Translations under genes and position numbers: made by a program
Shown: piece by piece, positions 9,815 through 17,490 of the stretch
Position numbering within the stretch: the stretch's first letter is position 1
Layout of the letters: every line of letters begins with the position of its first letter
The notes under the pieces: generated by a model
The model's input: only the letters and a program-made list of their open reading frames with translations
Told to the model about the DNA's origin: nothing
The model's database searches: none
Source of the DNA: Burkholderia ubonensis subsp. mesacidophila
Lineage (GTDB): Bacteria > Pseudomonadota > Gammaproteobacteria > Burkholderiales > Burkholderiaceae
Reading direction: 5' to 3'
NCBI RefSeq assembly: GCF_002097715.1
Contig: NZ_CP020737.1
Span: 1,550,001-1,614,000 of the forward strand
DNA length: 64,000 nucleotides

Positions 9815-11971
9815 TCAGCGCGCGGCGAGCGGGTTCGGCCGTCCGATGTCGACGACCAGCGTGCCGTCCGGCAGCATCCGCACCGAGCCTTGCGCGACCT
9901 GGCTGCGGTAGCCGTACAGGTCGAAACGCATCGGGCCGGCGTCGGCCGAATTCTGGATCAGCGCGCGCACGTTCAGTTCAAGCACGTTGAACATCTTCAT
10001 GTCGCCGCCTTCCATCCACATGTAGCTGGGCGCGGAGATCGGCGGGCGCTTCGGCGCGGGCGCGTCCGCTACGCGCCGGAACGTGAGGCGCAGGCCGTCG
10101 CGCTCGACCGTGGCCGTAGCGAGCTTGCCGTTCAGCACCGGCGGCGGGAACACGGTGTACTGGTCGAGCACGAGCGAGTCGCCGCGCAGTTCCGCGCCGC
10201 GCCGCCGCAGCGGCGTCAGCGACGCGAGCTCGACGCCGAGCGAGTGCAGCAGTTTCGCCTGGGGGATGCCGAGCACCGACACCTCGGTCGGCGAGAATGC
10301 CAGATGGCGGTCGTCGAGCACCGCGAGCGAGCCCTTCATGTCGGTCGGCAGCCAGACGCCCGGCACGTGGTTCCACAGCTTGATGCCGCCTTGCACGCGC
10401 AGGTTTCGGCCGTCGGCGCTCAATTGCAGGTGGTCGAGCGAGCGCGGCGAGTAGTCGAGCAGATAGTCGTTGAAGAGTGCCGACATCGCCTTCCACGATT
10501 CCACGACCGTGCCGCCGAGAATGCGGATGTCGTACTGGTTCGGGTCGTCGAGGTCGACGGGCTCGCCGTGGCGCTTCGCGACGAGCTGCACGTCGAGCGC
10601 CTCGACATGAAAGCCGATGTCGCCGGACAGGTTGAAATCGACGTTGCGCAGGTGGATCGTCGGACTGCGGTTCGACACGTGCCGCTCGTCGAACGGCACG
10701 TTCGCGCTGCGGCGCATCGCGACCTTCTGCATGCCCGGCCGCGCCGCGTCGTCGGCCACGAGCGCATTGGCTTCCCAATGCTGGCGCACGTCGCGCAGCG
10801 TGCTCTGCTGTGCGGCAAGGAAGCTGTCGTTCAGGCGCGCAGCGGGATTGCCGAGCGCAGCGCCGCTTGCGGGGCCCGCGTACGACGGCATCCGGATTGC
10901 CATCGCGCCGCGCTCGTCGAAATTGAAATAGCCCGCCGAGACCTGCTCGCGGTAGTGGTACAGGTCGAAGACGAAATTCCGGCCGGTCTTGGCGGGTTCG
11001 ACCGGGCTGATCAGGATGTCGGCATTCATCGGCATCGAGCGCATGAACTTCACGTCGCCGCCGCGAATGTACATCGCCTGCTGCGGCGCGTTCGCCGGCA
11101 TCGCGAAGCCCGCGCGCGTGCCGTCGTCGAGCGTCAGGTCGAGCCCCGCGGGCGTCACGCGCAGCGCCGTGATCGTGATCTTCAGGCGCGGCGGCGGCAT
11201 CAGCCTGTCGACCGACATCACGAGGTCGTCGCCGGAAAGCCGCGCGACCGGCGTGTCGACCTTGAGCAGGTCGGCCATCTTCACGTTGGCGGCGCGCATC
11301 ACCGGTTGCGCGTCGAGGCCCGAAACGCGCACGCCGGTCGGATGGAACACGAGCTGGCTGCCGTCGCGGATCGCGAGCGTGCCGGTCAGCGAGAACGGCA
11401 CCCAGCCGTCGCGCAGCATCTCGCCCTGCAGATGGATCACGTCGTCGCCGGTCGATACGACCAGCTTGCGCAGCGGCGCGTTGCGATAACCGAAGATGTA
11501 GGTATTGAAGAGCGCCGTCAGTTTCGCGCTGTCGAGCGTGACGGCGCCCTGATGCACGTCGATCTCGAAACTCGTCGGGTCGTCGAACACGATCGGCGCG
11601 CCGGCCTGCGTCGGCACGAGCGTCGCCGACAGCTGGTGAATGAAGAAGCCGAGATTGTTGACGATGCGGAAGTCGACATCGCGCAGGAAGGTCATTGCGC
11701 CGTTCTGGCCGGAGTCGCGCAGCGTGAACGGGCGCGGCTGCGCGAGCCGGATCGATGCGAGCGACGGCACCGTGCGCGCGATCTGCTGTTCGCGGGCGAG
11801 GCGGTCGGTTTTCGCGCGCTCGATCGTCGTCGGTGCGGCGCTCGCGTTGTCGTCGCGCTGCGCGGCCTGCTCTGCGCAGCCCGCGCCGAGCAGGCCGAGC
11901 GCGAGCACGCCGGAAATCAATCGGGGTGTTGCCAAAGGCGTGCGATGGCCGCGCCGGACCGCATTCCGCAT
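9815..11971 (-). CDS. large lipoprotein with two tandem copies of a ~300-residue module, function unknown
   Basis: 718 residues from ATG 11971, chosen because CGGAGACA lies at ribosome-site distance and the product starts with a lipoprotein signal (LGLLGAGCAE, lipid-modified Cys near residue 29). The frame is open further upstream without such signals. The mature protein holds two related halves. Each has a strand set around RDVDFRIVNNLGFFI / RNVDFNLSGDIGFHV, then DDPTSFEID / DDPNQYDIR, ALFNTYIFGY / ALFNDYLLDY, PTGVRVSGL / PTEVSVLGI and GGDVKFM / GGDMKMF. The fold may resemble lipid-binding DUF2993/LmeA-like proteins, but this is only an impression. Likely periplasmic or outer-membrane anchored; convergent with the merR operon. 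Confidence 0.75.
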   Translation of the reverse strand: MRNAVRRGHRTPLATPRLISGVLALGLLGAGCAEQAAQRDDNASAAPTTIERAKTDRLAREQQIARTVPSLASIRLAQPRPFTLRDSGQNGAMTFLRDVDFRIVNNLGFFIHQLSATLVPTQAGAPIVFDDPTSFEIDVHQGAVTLDSAKLTALFNTYIFGYRNAPLRKLVVSTGDDVIHLQGEMLRDGWVPFSLTGTLAIRDGSQLVFHPTGVRVSGLDAQPVMRAANVKMADLLKVDTPVARLSGDDLVMSVDRLMPPPRLKITITALRVTPAGLDLTLDDGTRAGFAMPANAPQQAMYIRGGDVKFMRSMPMNADILISPVEPAKTGRNFVFDLYHYREQVSAGYFNFDERGAMAIRMPSYAGPASGAALGNPAARLNDSFLAAQQSTLRDVRQHWEANALVADDAARPGMQKVAMRRSANVPFDERHVSNRSPTIHLRNVDFNLSGDIGFHVEALDVQLVAKRHGEPVDLDDPNQYDIRILGGTVVESWKAMSALFNDYLLDYSPRSLDHLQLSADGRNLRVQGGIKLWNHVPGVWLPTDMKGSLAVLDDRHLAFSPTEVSVLGIPQAKLLHSLGVELASLTPLRRRGAELRGDSLVLDQYTVFPPPVLNGKLATATVERDGLRLTFRRVADAPAPKRPPISAPSYMWMEGGDMKMFNVLELNVRALIQNSADAGPMRFDLYGYRSQVAQGSVRMLPDGTLVVDIGRPNPLAAR

Positions 11972-12244
11972 CGTCTGTCTCCGTATCTTGTCGTGATCGT
12001 CCGCCGCATGCGCGCGCCGGGCGCGGCATCCTGCGTCGATGCGGGGCAGTGTGGCATAGCTCGCTAGAGCGGCGTCACCAAACAGCAAGGGCGGGGACGA
12101 GCGGGGTGGAGAGGCGATGAGGCAAAGGATGCGAGGCGGCGCGCCGGCAGGATCAAACGACCGTATGAACGCCGTTTGCGAGTCGTCCGGATGCGGGCGA
12201 ATGGGCGCGGGCAAGATTCGTATTCAGAAAATGCATGCGACCCG

Positions 12245-12273
12245 TTCTAAACCGGGAAAGTGTCTGTTATACT
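12245..12273 (+). promoter_or_regulatory. promoter of tRNA-Pro
   Basis: TTCTAA, a 17-bp spacer and TATACT (12268-12273), ending 10 bp before the tRNA. An inverted repeat GGGAAAG/CTTTCCC overlaps the -10 element. Confidence 0.5.
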
Positions 12274-12283
12274 TTCCCTCTTT

Positions 12284-12360
<77 letters not shown>

Positions 12361-12364
12361 GATC

Positions 12365-12399
12365 AAAACCCGCGATAGCGAAAGCTGTCGCGGGTTTTT
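12365..12399 (+). terminator. intrinsic terminator of tRNA-Pro
   Basis: AAACCCGCGATAGC pairs with GCTGTCGCGGGTTT across a GAAA loop, followed by T5. A decayed version of this element recurs after the pseudo-tRNA downstream. Confidence 0.88.
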
Positions 12400-12446
12400 C
12401 ATTTTCCGGCCGCGTATCGGCCCGTGGTCATTTCTCGTCCTCATAC

Positions 12447-12519
12447 CGGGGCGCTCCGGACAACCATTCTCCTGCATGGCGTGCCGGTGCCACGACGTTC
12501 GAATCCTCCCGCCCCAGCA
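12447..12519 (+). pseudogene. degenerate second copy of tRNA-Pro
   Basis: About 163 bp after the intact tRNA, the sequence again begins CGGGGCG, contains CCTGCATGGCGTGCCGG in place of the anticodon arm, TTCGAATCCTCCCGCCCC in place of the T-arm and acceptor strand, and AGCA instead of ACCA. The D-arm is unrecognisable and the T-stem has mismatches, so it should not fold as a functional tRNA. A weak hairpin plus T5 (12523-12557) echoes the real tRNA's terminator, suggesting a tandem duplication of tRNA and terminator followed by decay. Confidence 0.6.
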
Positions 12520-12619
12520 AGAACCCGCATCAGGAAGGGATGTCGCCGGTTTTTCCTGTTGCTGACGGCGCTTGCCGCTCGTCGGGCGATTCCCGGTTGG
12601 CACAGCACATGACCGCTTT

Positions 12620-12649
12620 TTGCACAGCCAGCCGCCACACCGGTAAAAT
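12620..12649 (+). promoter_or_regulatory. sigma-70 promoter of bamC
   Basis: TTGCAC at 12620-12625, an 18-bp spacer and TAAAAT at 12644-12649, about 55 bp before the bamC start. It lies in the 343-bp region 12361-12703, which otherwise holds the tRNA-Pro terminator and the pseudo-tRNA. Confidence 0.55.
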
Positions 12650-12703
12650 ACAAGGTTGATCCACGGAAAGCGCCGTGATTTAGCGGAAGAGGATTCCCAG
12701 AAC

Positions 12704-13915
12704 ATGACTGATCTTCGTCTTACCAAGCGGTTCGCTGCAGTGCTCGCCACCGGCGCGCTCGTTGCCGGTTGTAGTTCGCCGTCGCCCACGAAAGTGGACT
12801 ACAAGAGCGATTCGAAATCGAAGGAGGTTTCGCTCGCAGTTCCGCCCAACATGCTCGAGGAGACGGCCGATCAGCGTTCGTTGCCGCCGCAGGGCGGCGC
12901 AACTTCCCTGTCGGCGCTCCAGCAGGTCCAGCAGGCCGCGCCGCAGACCGATGCCGTCGTGCCGCCCGTGACCGGCATACATATCCAGCGTGACGGCACG
13001 GAGAGCTGGCTCGTCATCGACGGCAAGAAGCCGGCCGACATCTGGCCGCAGGTGCGCCGCTTCTGGCAGGAACAGGGCTTTCTGCTCGTCGTCGACCAGC
13101 GCGACAAGGGCGTGATGGAAACCGACTGGAACGAAACCCACCCACAGATCAACGACGGCCTGATCCGCAGCGTGATCTCGAAGGCGATGGGCAATTCGTA
13201 CGTGACCGCCGAGCGCAACAAGTACCGCACGCGTCTCGACGTAGCGCCGAGCGGCGGCACCTACGTGTTCATCAGCCAGAAGGGGATGCGCGAGGCGCTG
13301 ACCGGCCCGAACAACGATTCGAGCAAGTGGGAGCCGAAGCCGAACGATCCGGCGCTCGAGACGGAATACCTGAAGCGGCTGATGGCCGTCCTCGCGCAGA
13401 ACGACCTGCGCGCGAAGAACGGCGAGCCGCCGATCGCCAATATCAGCGACACCCCGCCCGCGAAGGACAAGAAGGGCGCGGCGGACGCATCGTCGAAGGC
13501 TGCGGCAGCGGCCATTGCGACGGAGAACGTCGCGCGTGCGTCGTCGCAGGGAACTGCCGATGCGAGCGATGCGGTGCCGTCCGAAGTCACGCTCGGCGAG
13601 CCGTATGACCGCTCGTGGCTGCGCGTCGGCCTTGCGCTCGATCGCGCCAACTTCACGGTCGACGATCGCGATCGACAGAAGGGCCTGTATTTCGTGCGAT
13701 ACGTCGATCCGAAGGATCTGAGTGCTGCCGAGCAGGGCTTCTGGAGCCAGTTGTTCCACGGCAAGAAGGAAAAGCAGGCGAAGCAGTACCGGGTCAACGT
13801 GAAGGCGCTCACGCCGGATCAGACGCGCGTCGCGGTCGTCGACGAGTCGGGCGCGATCGATTCGTCGCAGGCGGCACGTCAGATCATGGCGTTGCTGGGG
13901 AACCAGCTGCGCTGA
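12704..13915 (+). CDS. bamC: outer-membrane assembly lipoprotein BamC (NlpB)
   Basis: 403 residues from ATG 12704, preceded by AGAGGA; the in-frame start 48 bp upstream is rejected because the lipoprotein signal (TGALVAGCSS, lipidated Cys near residue 23) must be near the N-terminus. After an unstructured N-region that in E. coli lies across BamD, two NlpB-type helix-grip domains follow: one from ESWLVIDGKKPADIWPQV and one from GEPYDRSWLRVGLALD, joined by an Ala/Lys-rich linker. BamC is an accessory subunit of the BAM complex that inserts beta-barrels such as the secretin and TpsB-like barrel encoded further on. Confidence 0.9.
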   Translation: MTDLRLTKRFAAVLATGALVAGCSSPSPTKVDYKSDSKSKEVSLAVPPNMLEETADQRSLPPQGGATSLSALQQVQQAAPQTDAVVPPVTGIHIQRDGTESWLVIDGKKPADIWPQVRRFWQEQGFLLVVDQRDKGVMETDWNETHPQINDGLIRSVISKAMGNSYVTAERNKYRTRLDVAPSGGTYVFISQKGMREALTGPNNDSSKWEPKPNDPALETEYLKRLMAVLAQNDLRAKNGEPPIANISDTPPAKDKKGAADASSKAAAAAIATENVARASSQGTADASDAVPSEVTLGEPYDRSWLRVGLALDRANFTVDDRDRQKGLYFVRYVDPKDLSAAEQGFWSQLFHGKKEKQAKQYRVNVKALTPDQTRVAVVDESGAIDSSQAARQIMALLGNQLR

Positions 13916-13943
13916 TCGCAACGCCCGCTCTGCTGCATTCGAG

Positions 13944-13972
13944 AAAGCCCGCCATCCGGCGGGCTTTTTTTC
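13944..13972 (+). terminator. intrinsic terminator after bamC
   Basis: AGCCCGCC/GGCGGGCT stem with an ATCC loop and a T7 tail. Confidence 0.88.
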
Positions 13973-14031
13973 GTTCCGGCACTCGCTGCGTGCTGTCGCT
14001 TATGTGTCGTTTCAAGATCGCTCCCCCCGAC

Positions 14032-14092
14032 GTGACGTTACGTAACATCCGCGTGTTACGGGCGACAGGGCACGTTTCGCGCCGCGTAACGT
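14032..14092 (+). promoter_or_regulatory. candidate enhancer-binding (UAS) cluster upstream of a sigma-54 promoter
   Basis: Contains GTGACGTTACGTAAC (14032-14046, with the perfect 10-bp palindrome GTTACGTAAC), then GTTACG at 14055 and CGTAACG at 14085-14091. The cluster sits about 50-110 bp upstream of the sigma-54-type promoter at 14139, the usual distance for enhancer-binding proteins. The reverse complement of the first 15 bases recurs with one mismatch at 50010-50024, near the other sigma-54 promoter in this window. Confidence 0.55.
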
Positions 14093-14138
14093 CGCAGGTT
14101 TTCCTTTTAAATCAATGTGATGGCGATTTTTATGTCTC

Positions 14139-14154
14139 TGGCATGGAACCTGCT
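14139..14154 (+). promoter_or_regulatory. sigma-54-type (-24/-12) promoter
   Basis: TGGCATGGAACCTGCT against the consensus TGGCACGNNNNTTGCW. Both invariant dinucleotides (GG at -24, GC at -12) are present with exact spacing; the mismatches are T for C and C for T. The predicted start is near 14165. Confidence 0.6.
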
Positions 14155-14164
14155 CTTTATAGTC

Positions 14165-14374
14165 TGATCGTCAAGACAGGGAGGAGGGCGCCAGATGCCG
14201 GACACGCGCTGAGAGCGCGTGACAAACGGTATCGACGCTTCACATGCCGGCGCAATCCGCGCTGGCGCAATCGATGACGATCCGTGCGCGTGCGCGGATC
14301 TCGATGGCCCCGTCGCCTATCCTCGTAGGGCGACGGTTTCGCCCGCGCTTCCCGTGAAGCGCGGGCAATTTTTT
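14165..14374 (+). ncRNA. putative sigma-54-dependent small RNA (~210 nt)
   Basis: The interval runs from the predicted +1 of the sigma-54 promoter to a strong terminator at 14341-14374 and holds no credible protein gene. The only short ORF with a good ribosome site (GGAGGAGG) is a five-codon one at 14195-14212 (MPDTR). An 81-codon frame starting at 14219 runs through the terminator and looks random. Internal stems are likely (GCGCTGAGAGCGC near 14204-14216). Whether it is a regulatory RNA or an untranslated leader cannot be told from sequence; the terminator before the next gene favours a stand-alone RNA. Confidence 0.45.
14341..14374 (+). terminator. intrinsic terminator of the putative sRNA
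   Basis: An 11-bp stem GCCCGCGCTTC/GAAGCGCGGGC with a CCGT loop, then AA and T6. Confidence 0.88.
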
Positions 14375-14460
14375 GGGGCGTCGGTCATGCGTCGGGGTGC
14401 CGGTACGGCTGCCGCGGGATTCGCGTATGCTCGGTCTCTTTCGAGACTGAGGGGGCTGGA

Positions 14461-14751
14461 ATGACGGAAATCGCAGTTGTCGCGCTGATCGTGGCGAAAC
14501 CGGGTGCGGAGGAAAAGCTGCGTGTCGCGCTCGAGGGGATTGTCGAGCCGACCCGCAACGAGCCGGGCGCGCTGCAATACGACCTGCATCGCGATCTGAA
14601 GGAGCCTGCCCGGTTCGTGTTCGTCGAGCGCTGGGCGAGCGAGGCGGCGTTGGCCGCACATGCGGGCTCCGCGCACATTCTCGCCTACCGCGAGGCGGCC
14701 GCGGACTGGATCGCGAGCTCGGAGATCCGCGTGTTGTCGAAGCTCGTCTGA
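14461..14751 (+). CDS. antibiotic biosynthesis monooxygenase (ABM) domain protein, YgiN-like
   Basis: 96 residues, the size of a single dimeric alpha/beta ABM-fold protein. Recognisable elements are the first strand VVALIVAKPGAEEKL, EPGALQYDLHRD in the central region and FVFVERWASEAALAAHAGS before the last helix. Proteins of this group include quinol monooxygenases and heme- or antibiotic-modifying enzymes; the substrate cannot be predicted. The ribosome site GGGGGCTGG precedes the ATG. It stands alone between the sRNA terminator and a leftward gene. Confidence 0.85.
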   Translation: MTEIAVVALIVAKPGAEEKLRVALEGIVEPTRNEPGALQYDLHRDLKEPARFVFVERWASEAALAAHAGSAHILAYREAAADWIASSEIRVLSKLV

Positions 14752-14793
14752 CGGGCGGGCAGTCGAGCGACCGAACCGCCCGTCCGGCGGGCG

Positions 14794-15051
14794 TCAGTGC
14801 GATGTGTCGGGCACGTCGAGGATCAGGATGATCGTCCAGTCCGCGTCGCCGTCATGATGGTACTGGCGTTCGGCGACGATGAACGGCTGCTGCTTGCCTT
14901 GCGGGCCGAGAAAGAGCACGTCGCCCTCCATCGGCAGGCACTCGATCGGCGGGAGCGCGAGAAAGGCGTCTTCCGAGCCGCGCGGCATCAGTTGCTTGAT
15001 CTTGCGAGTGGCGGCTTCCGTCCACTCGATGTCGAGTTGAATGTTGCTCAT
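14794..15051 (-). CDS. small conserved protein of unknown function
   Basis: 85 residues from ATG 15051 (MSNIQLDIEWTEAATRKIKQL), chosen over an upstream start because GGAGGA lies at the right distance. It is an acidic soluble protein without signal peptide or membrane segment, ending in a beta-rich stretch (DWTIILILDVPDTSH). I do not recognise the family. It is convergent with the ABM gene, and its promoter lies near the terminator of the next leftward gene. Confidence 0.7.
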   Translation of the reverse strand: MSNIQLDIEWTEAATRKIKQLMPRGSEDAFLALPPIECLPMEGDVLFLGPQGKQQPFIVAERQYHHDGDADWTIILILDVPDTSH

Positions 15052-15130
15052 GCTGTCCTCCGCACCAAGGTGCGTACGGGGTGGAAAAGTTCGGTGCGCG
15101 ACTGTAGCACAGCGTACCGGCGCCGCAACC

Positions 15131-15168
15131 AAAAAAGCCGAACCCGGTTGCCCGGATTCGGCTTTTTT
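15131..15168 (-). terminator. terminator of the leftward secreted-protein gene
   Basis: AAAAAAGCCGAA, CCGG, a short loop, then CCGG and TTCGGCTTTTTT: a hairpin with A and T runs on both sides. It serves the gene at 15190-15459 and could work in both directions. Confidence 0.85.
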
Positions 15169-15189
15169 GCTTATACGGTGCCGCAGAAG

Positions 15190-15459
15190 TTACTGGCTTG
15201 CAGCGTCAGCCGGAGCAGCCTTCTTGACGGCCTTCTTCGCCGCCTTGTGGTGAGCTGCCTTCTTGCCGTGGTGTTCTTCGTGCATTGCCGGCTCGGCTGC
15301 CTGGGCAGCTTGCTGCTGCTGCAGGGCCTGCGCGCGCTGCTCGATCTCGGAGATCTTGGCCGGATCGGTGATGGTCTTGATTTCCGTGCTCTCTTGCGCA
15401 TACGCTGCGCCAGCCAGCGCCGACATCGCAACCAGGATAGCCAGGGACGTCTTCTTCAT
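15190..15459 (-). CDS. small secreted protein with Lys/Ala-rich tail, unknown function
   Basis: 89 residues from ATG 15459, with a very strong ribosome site (GGAGGTAAAGC). A cleavable signal peptide MKKTSLAILVAMSALAGAAYA ends near residue 21. The mature part has a short Glu/Gln-rich helix (SEIEQRAQALQQQQAAQ), His residues (HEEHHGKK), and a histone H1-like KKAAHHKAAKKAVKKAAPA tail. It probably acts in the periplasm. The upstream in-frame start at 15624 lacks a signal and is rejected. Confidence 0.8.
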   Translation of the reverse strand: MKKTSLAILVAMSALAGAAYAQESTEIKTITDPAKISEIEQRAQALQQQQAAQAAEPAMHEEHHGKKAAHHKAAKKAVKKAAPADAASQ

Positions 15460-15673
15460 TGCTTTACCTCCGCTAAGTGGTGATGAACCCGAGTGTTGCC
15501 GTTCAGTCTGGCGACCGCAATCGAGTGCGTGTCGAGTGTAACAAAAGTGACGGATCAATGCATTTGAACGCAGCGCGGCGCGTGGCCGCGTTGAAGTCGC
15601 GCAACACTTGCCACGCATCGTCACGCGCGTGCCATTCGGCGCTGCGTTGCCGCGGGCATGTCCGAAGGTGTCC

Positions 15674-16390
15674 TCAGAACCACCCGAGCCGGCTGTACAC
15701 GTGAAATTGCGCGATGCCGATCAATTCGTGCAGTGCATGCTCGGCGTTGACCAGGTTCTGCCGGCGCGGCAGCCAGCCCGTTCGCGCGTCGCGGCGATTG
15801 GCGTAGACCGGCTGCGCGTCGATGCCGAAATGCCGGAAGTCGAGCAGCGCGCGCCGCATCTGATACGACGATGTGACGAGGATCGTCGCATCGATATGCC
15901 GTGAGCGTAGTATAGGCGTCGTGAACTTCGCGTTTTCGTAGGTCGTGCGGCTGTTTGCTTCGAGCACGAGGTCGCGCGGGTCGACGCCTTGGGCGACGAG
16001 ATATGGCGCATAGGTCGCGGCTTCGGTCGCGCCGTGCCGCTCGGGATCGCCGCCGGACATGATGACCGTGCAACGTTCGGCGCGCTGTCGGCAATCGCGG
16101 TACAGCGCAGCGGTCTTGCGAATGCGGGGGAAGCCGTCCGTGCGCGGCTCGAGCCGTCCGTCGATGCGTCGCGTTCCCGTGCCGAGCAGGATCAGCACGG
16201 TCTGCCCGTGCATGTCTGGGTGTTCTACGGGTGTCACGCCCGCCTGCGACCATGCGATCAGCGGCGCCGCGAGCCAGCCCGTCGCAAGCAGCCAGAACAG
16301 CGCGAAGGCGACGGCCGCGATCGTGCGCCGCCACTTGCGGCACAGCATGAAAGCGACAAAGAGAAGTGCAAATGAATCGAACAGAATCAA
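15674..16390 (-). CDS. YdcF/SanA-type DUF218 membrane protein
   Basis: DUF218-family protein (ElyC/SanA/YdcF), often linked to envelope integrity or periplasmic metabolism. Two hydrophobic N-terminal segments (FALLFVAFMLC and AAVAFALFWLLATGWLAAPL) precede the DUF218 fold. That fold shows TVLILLGTGTRR at the first strand, MSGGD, EANSRTTYENA and ILVTSSYQMRRAL, the family's typical blocks. The start is uncertain: the frame is open to 16531 (GTG); I place it at a TTG near 16390 so that the first membrane segment stays intact, and ATG 16348 is the conservative alternative. No good ribosome site was seen for any of them. Confidence 0.75.
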   Translation of the reverse strand: MILFDSFALLFVAFMLCRKWRRTIAAVAFALFWLLATGWLAAPLIAWSQAGVTPVEHPDMHGQTVLILLGTGTRRIDGRLEPRTDGFPRIRKTAALYRDCRQRAERCTVIMSGGDPERHGATEAATYAPYLVAQGVDPRDLVLEANSRTTYENAKFTTPILRSRHIDATILVTSSYQMRRALLDFRHFGIDAQPVYANRRDARTGWLPRRQNLVNAEHALHELIGIAQFHVYSRLGWF

Positions 16391-16548
16391 TTTGATTGGG
16401 GTATGGTGTCTTTTTATGGATGGCTGATGATCTGGCCCCGACTCGACGCCGAGCGTCCAGCCTCCTGAACCGGTGGCGGCGCCGGCGGGCGGAGACCCCG
16501 CCCGGCGCGCTGCCTGGCATTGTCGCTGCACTTTAAGAAAGAATCGAG

Positions 16549-16866
16549 ATGGCCACGTATTCCAACGAAGCGGTGCTCGACGCGCTGAGGCGGGTGCAGT
16601 ATCGCCAGGTGCCGTGGGCGCGTCGCCCGGGCGTATTCGAGTATCTGCGGTCGCTTGGGCTGATGGATACGGTCAGGCAGAAGACCGTTGCGCCCGCACC
16701 GGGATTTCACGCGCCGGTCGACATCGCCGTGCTGACCGACAGCGGTCGTGCCGAATTCGCGCGCCTCGAACGCGACGAGAAACTGTCCGCCTGGACCGAT
16801 CGCAGGATCGAGGATTACGCGCTGAGCGAAGCGAGCGCCGTCGCGATCCTCGAAAGTCGGCTGTAG
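16549..16866 (+). CDS. hypothetical protein, 105 residues
   Basis: Soluble protein starting MATYSNEAVLDALRRVQYRQ, with AAGAAAG as ribosome site. No signal peptide or recognised domain. The N-terminal half is rich in Arg and aromatic residues (WARRPGVFEYLRSLGL), and the second half is helical and charged. It looks like a real gene from its start signal and codon pattern, but I cannot name the family. It faces away from the DUF218 gene. Confidence 0.6.
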   Translation: MATYSNEAVLDALRRVQYRQVPWARRPGVFEYLRSLGLMDTVRQKTVAPAPGFHAPVDIAVLTDSGRAEFARLERDEKLSAWTDRRIEDYALSEASAVAILESRL

Positions 16867-16889
16867 CGCGTCAGGCCCGCCGGCAACTC

Positions 16890-16926
16890 GGCGAAAAAAA
16901 AGCCCGTATCGCGAGGATACGGGCGT
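16890..16926 (-). terminator. terminator for the leftward gene at 17044-17292
   Basis: On the minus strand CGCCCGTATCC, loop TCGC, GATACGGGC, then T8. The gene it would serve ends 118 bp upstream; it also separates that gene from the rightward 16549 gene. Confidence 0.75.
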
Positions 16927-17043
16927 ACCGGATACTTTTTGCTGCTGCCACGCAGTGCTCATGGCAACGATGTTGACTCGTCGCGCATCGCGCAGTTCCC
17001 GGGCGCAGGCAAATTCTTTGAGGAAGACGAGCGATGCGCCGGG

Positions 17044-17292
17044 TTACGGATGGCGGCGCGAATCCTGTGGCGGCATGCCGACACGTGCGCGTGCGTTGCT
17101 GGCGATGTCGCCGCGCAGGTCGCCCCGCGGTACCGTCTGGTTGGACTGTTCTGCGCCGGGCGGCGCATGCAGATTGCCCTTGTGTTCCTGCTGACGGTGC
17201 GGCTGCCTGGCGTGGTCGTCCGCGCGCGCCGGCAATGCAAGCGCCAGTGAAACGACAATGCCGCATGCCGCGAGCAGTGACATTGGTTTCAT
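17044..17292 (-). CDS. small secreted protein, unknown function
   Basis: 82 residues from ATG 17292 with a GAAGGGA ribosome site. A clear signal peptide (MKPMSLLAACGIVVSLALALPARA) is followed by a polar His/Gln/Arg-rich mature part (DDHARQPHRQQEHKGNLHAP) without predicted hydrophobic structure. It may be a periplasmic metal- or envelope-stress-related small protein, but nothing specific is seen. A GTAAATA direct repeat lies about 75-90 bp upstream. Confidence 0.6.
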   Translation of the reverse strand: MKPMSLLAACGIVVSLALALPARADDHARQPHRQQEHKGNLHAPPGAEQSNQTVPRGDLRGDIASNARARVGMPPQDSRRHP

Positions 17293-17366
17293 GGCGGGCT
17301 CCCTTCAAGCCGTCGATGCGGCTCGCTGATATGACGCTAAGGTAAGCGTGGGAGTGCAGGCTTGCT

Positions 17367-17383
17367 GTAAATATTGGTAAATA
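17367..17383 (-). promoter_or_regulatory. 10-bp-spaced direct repeat, possible response-regulator box
   Basis: GTAAATA-TTG-GTAAATA: two 7-bp identical half-sites one helical turn apart, upstream of the leftward secreted-protein gene. This is the usual layout for OmpR/PhoB-family operators. It is AT-rich in an otherwise GC-rich context. No matching regulator gene is adjacent. Confidence 0.35.
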
Positions 17384-17449
17384 GATGTATCGCCGCGCGA
17401 CAGCGGTACCCGGCGGCGCGGCCCGTTCCGCGCAACCGTTGCCGAAACG

Positions 17450-17476
17450 AGACCGGGCGGCCGTAGCCGCCCGGTT
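17450..17476 (-). terminator. hairpin after the transposase-like gene
   Basis: A 10-bp perfect stem ACCGGGCGGC/GCCGCCCGGT (17452-17461, 17466-17475). The T tract on the minus-strand side is poor, so termination may be weak. Confidence 0.5.
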
Positions 17477-17490
17477 CGGTGTCCTGTCCT

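Noticed and set aside
14219..14464. An 81-codon ORF before the ABM gene
   Set aside because: Reads through a strong terminator, lacks a ribosome site and has random composition.
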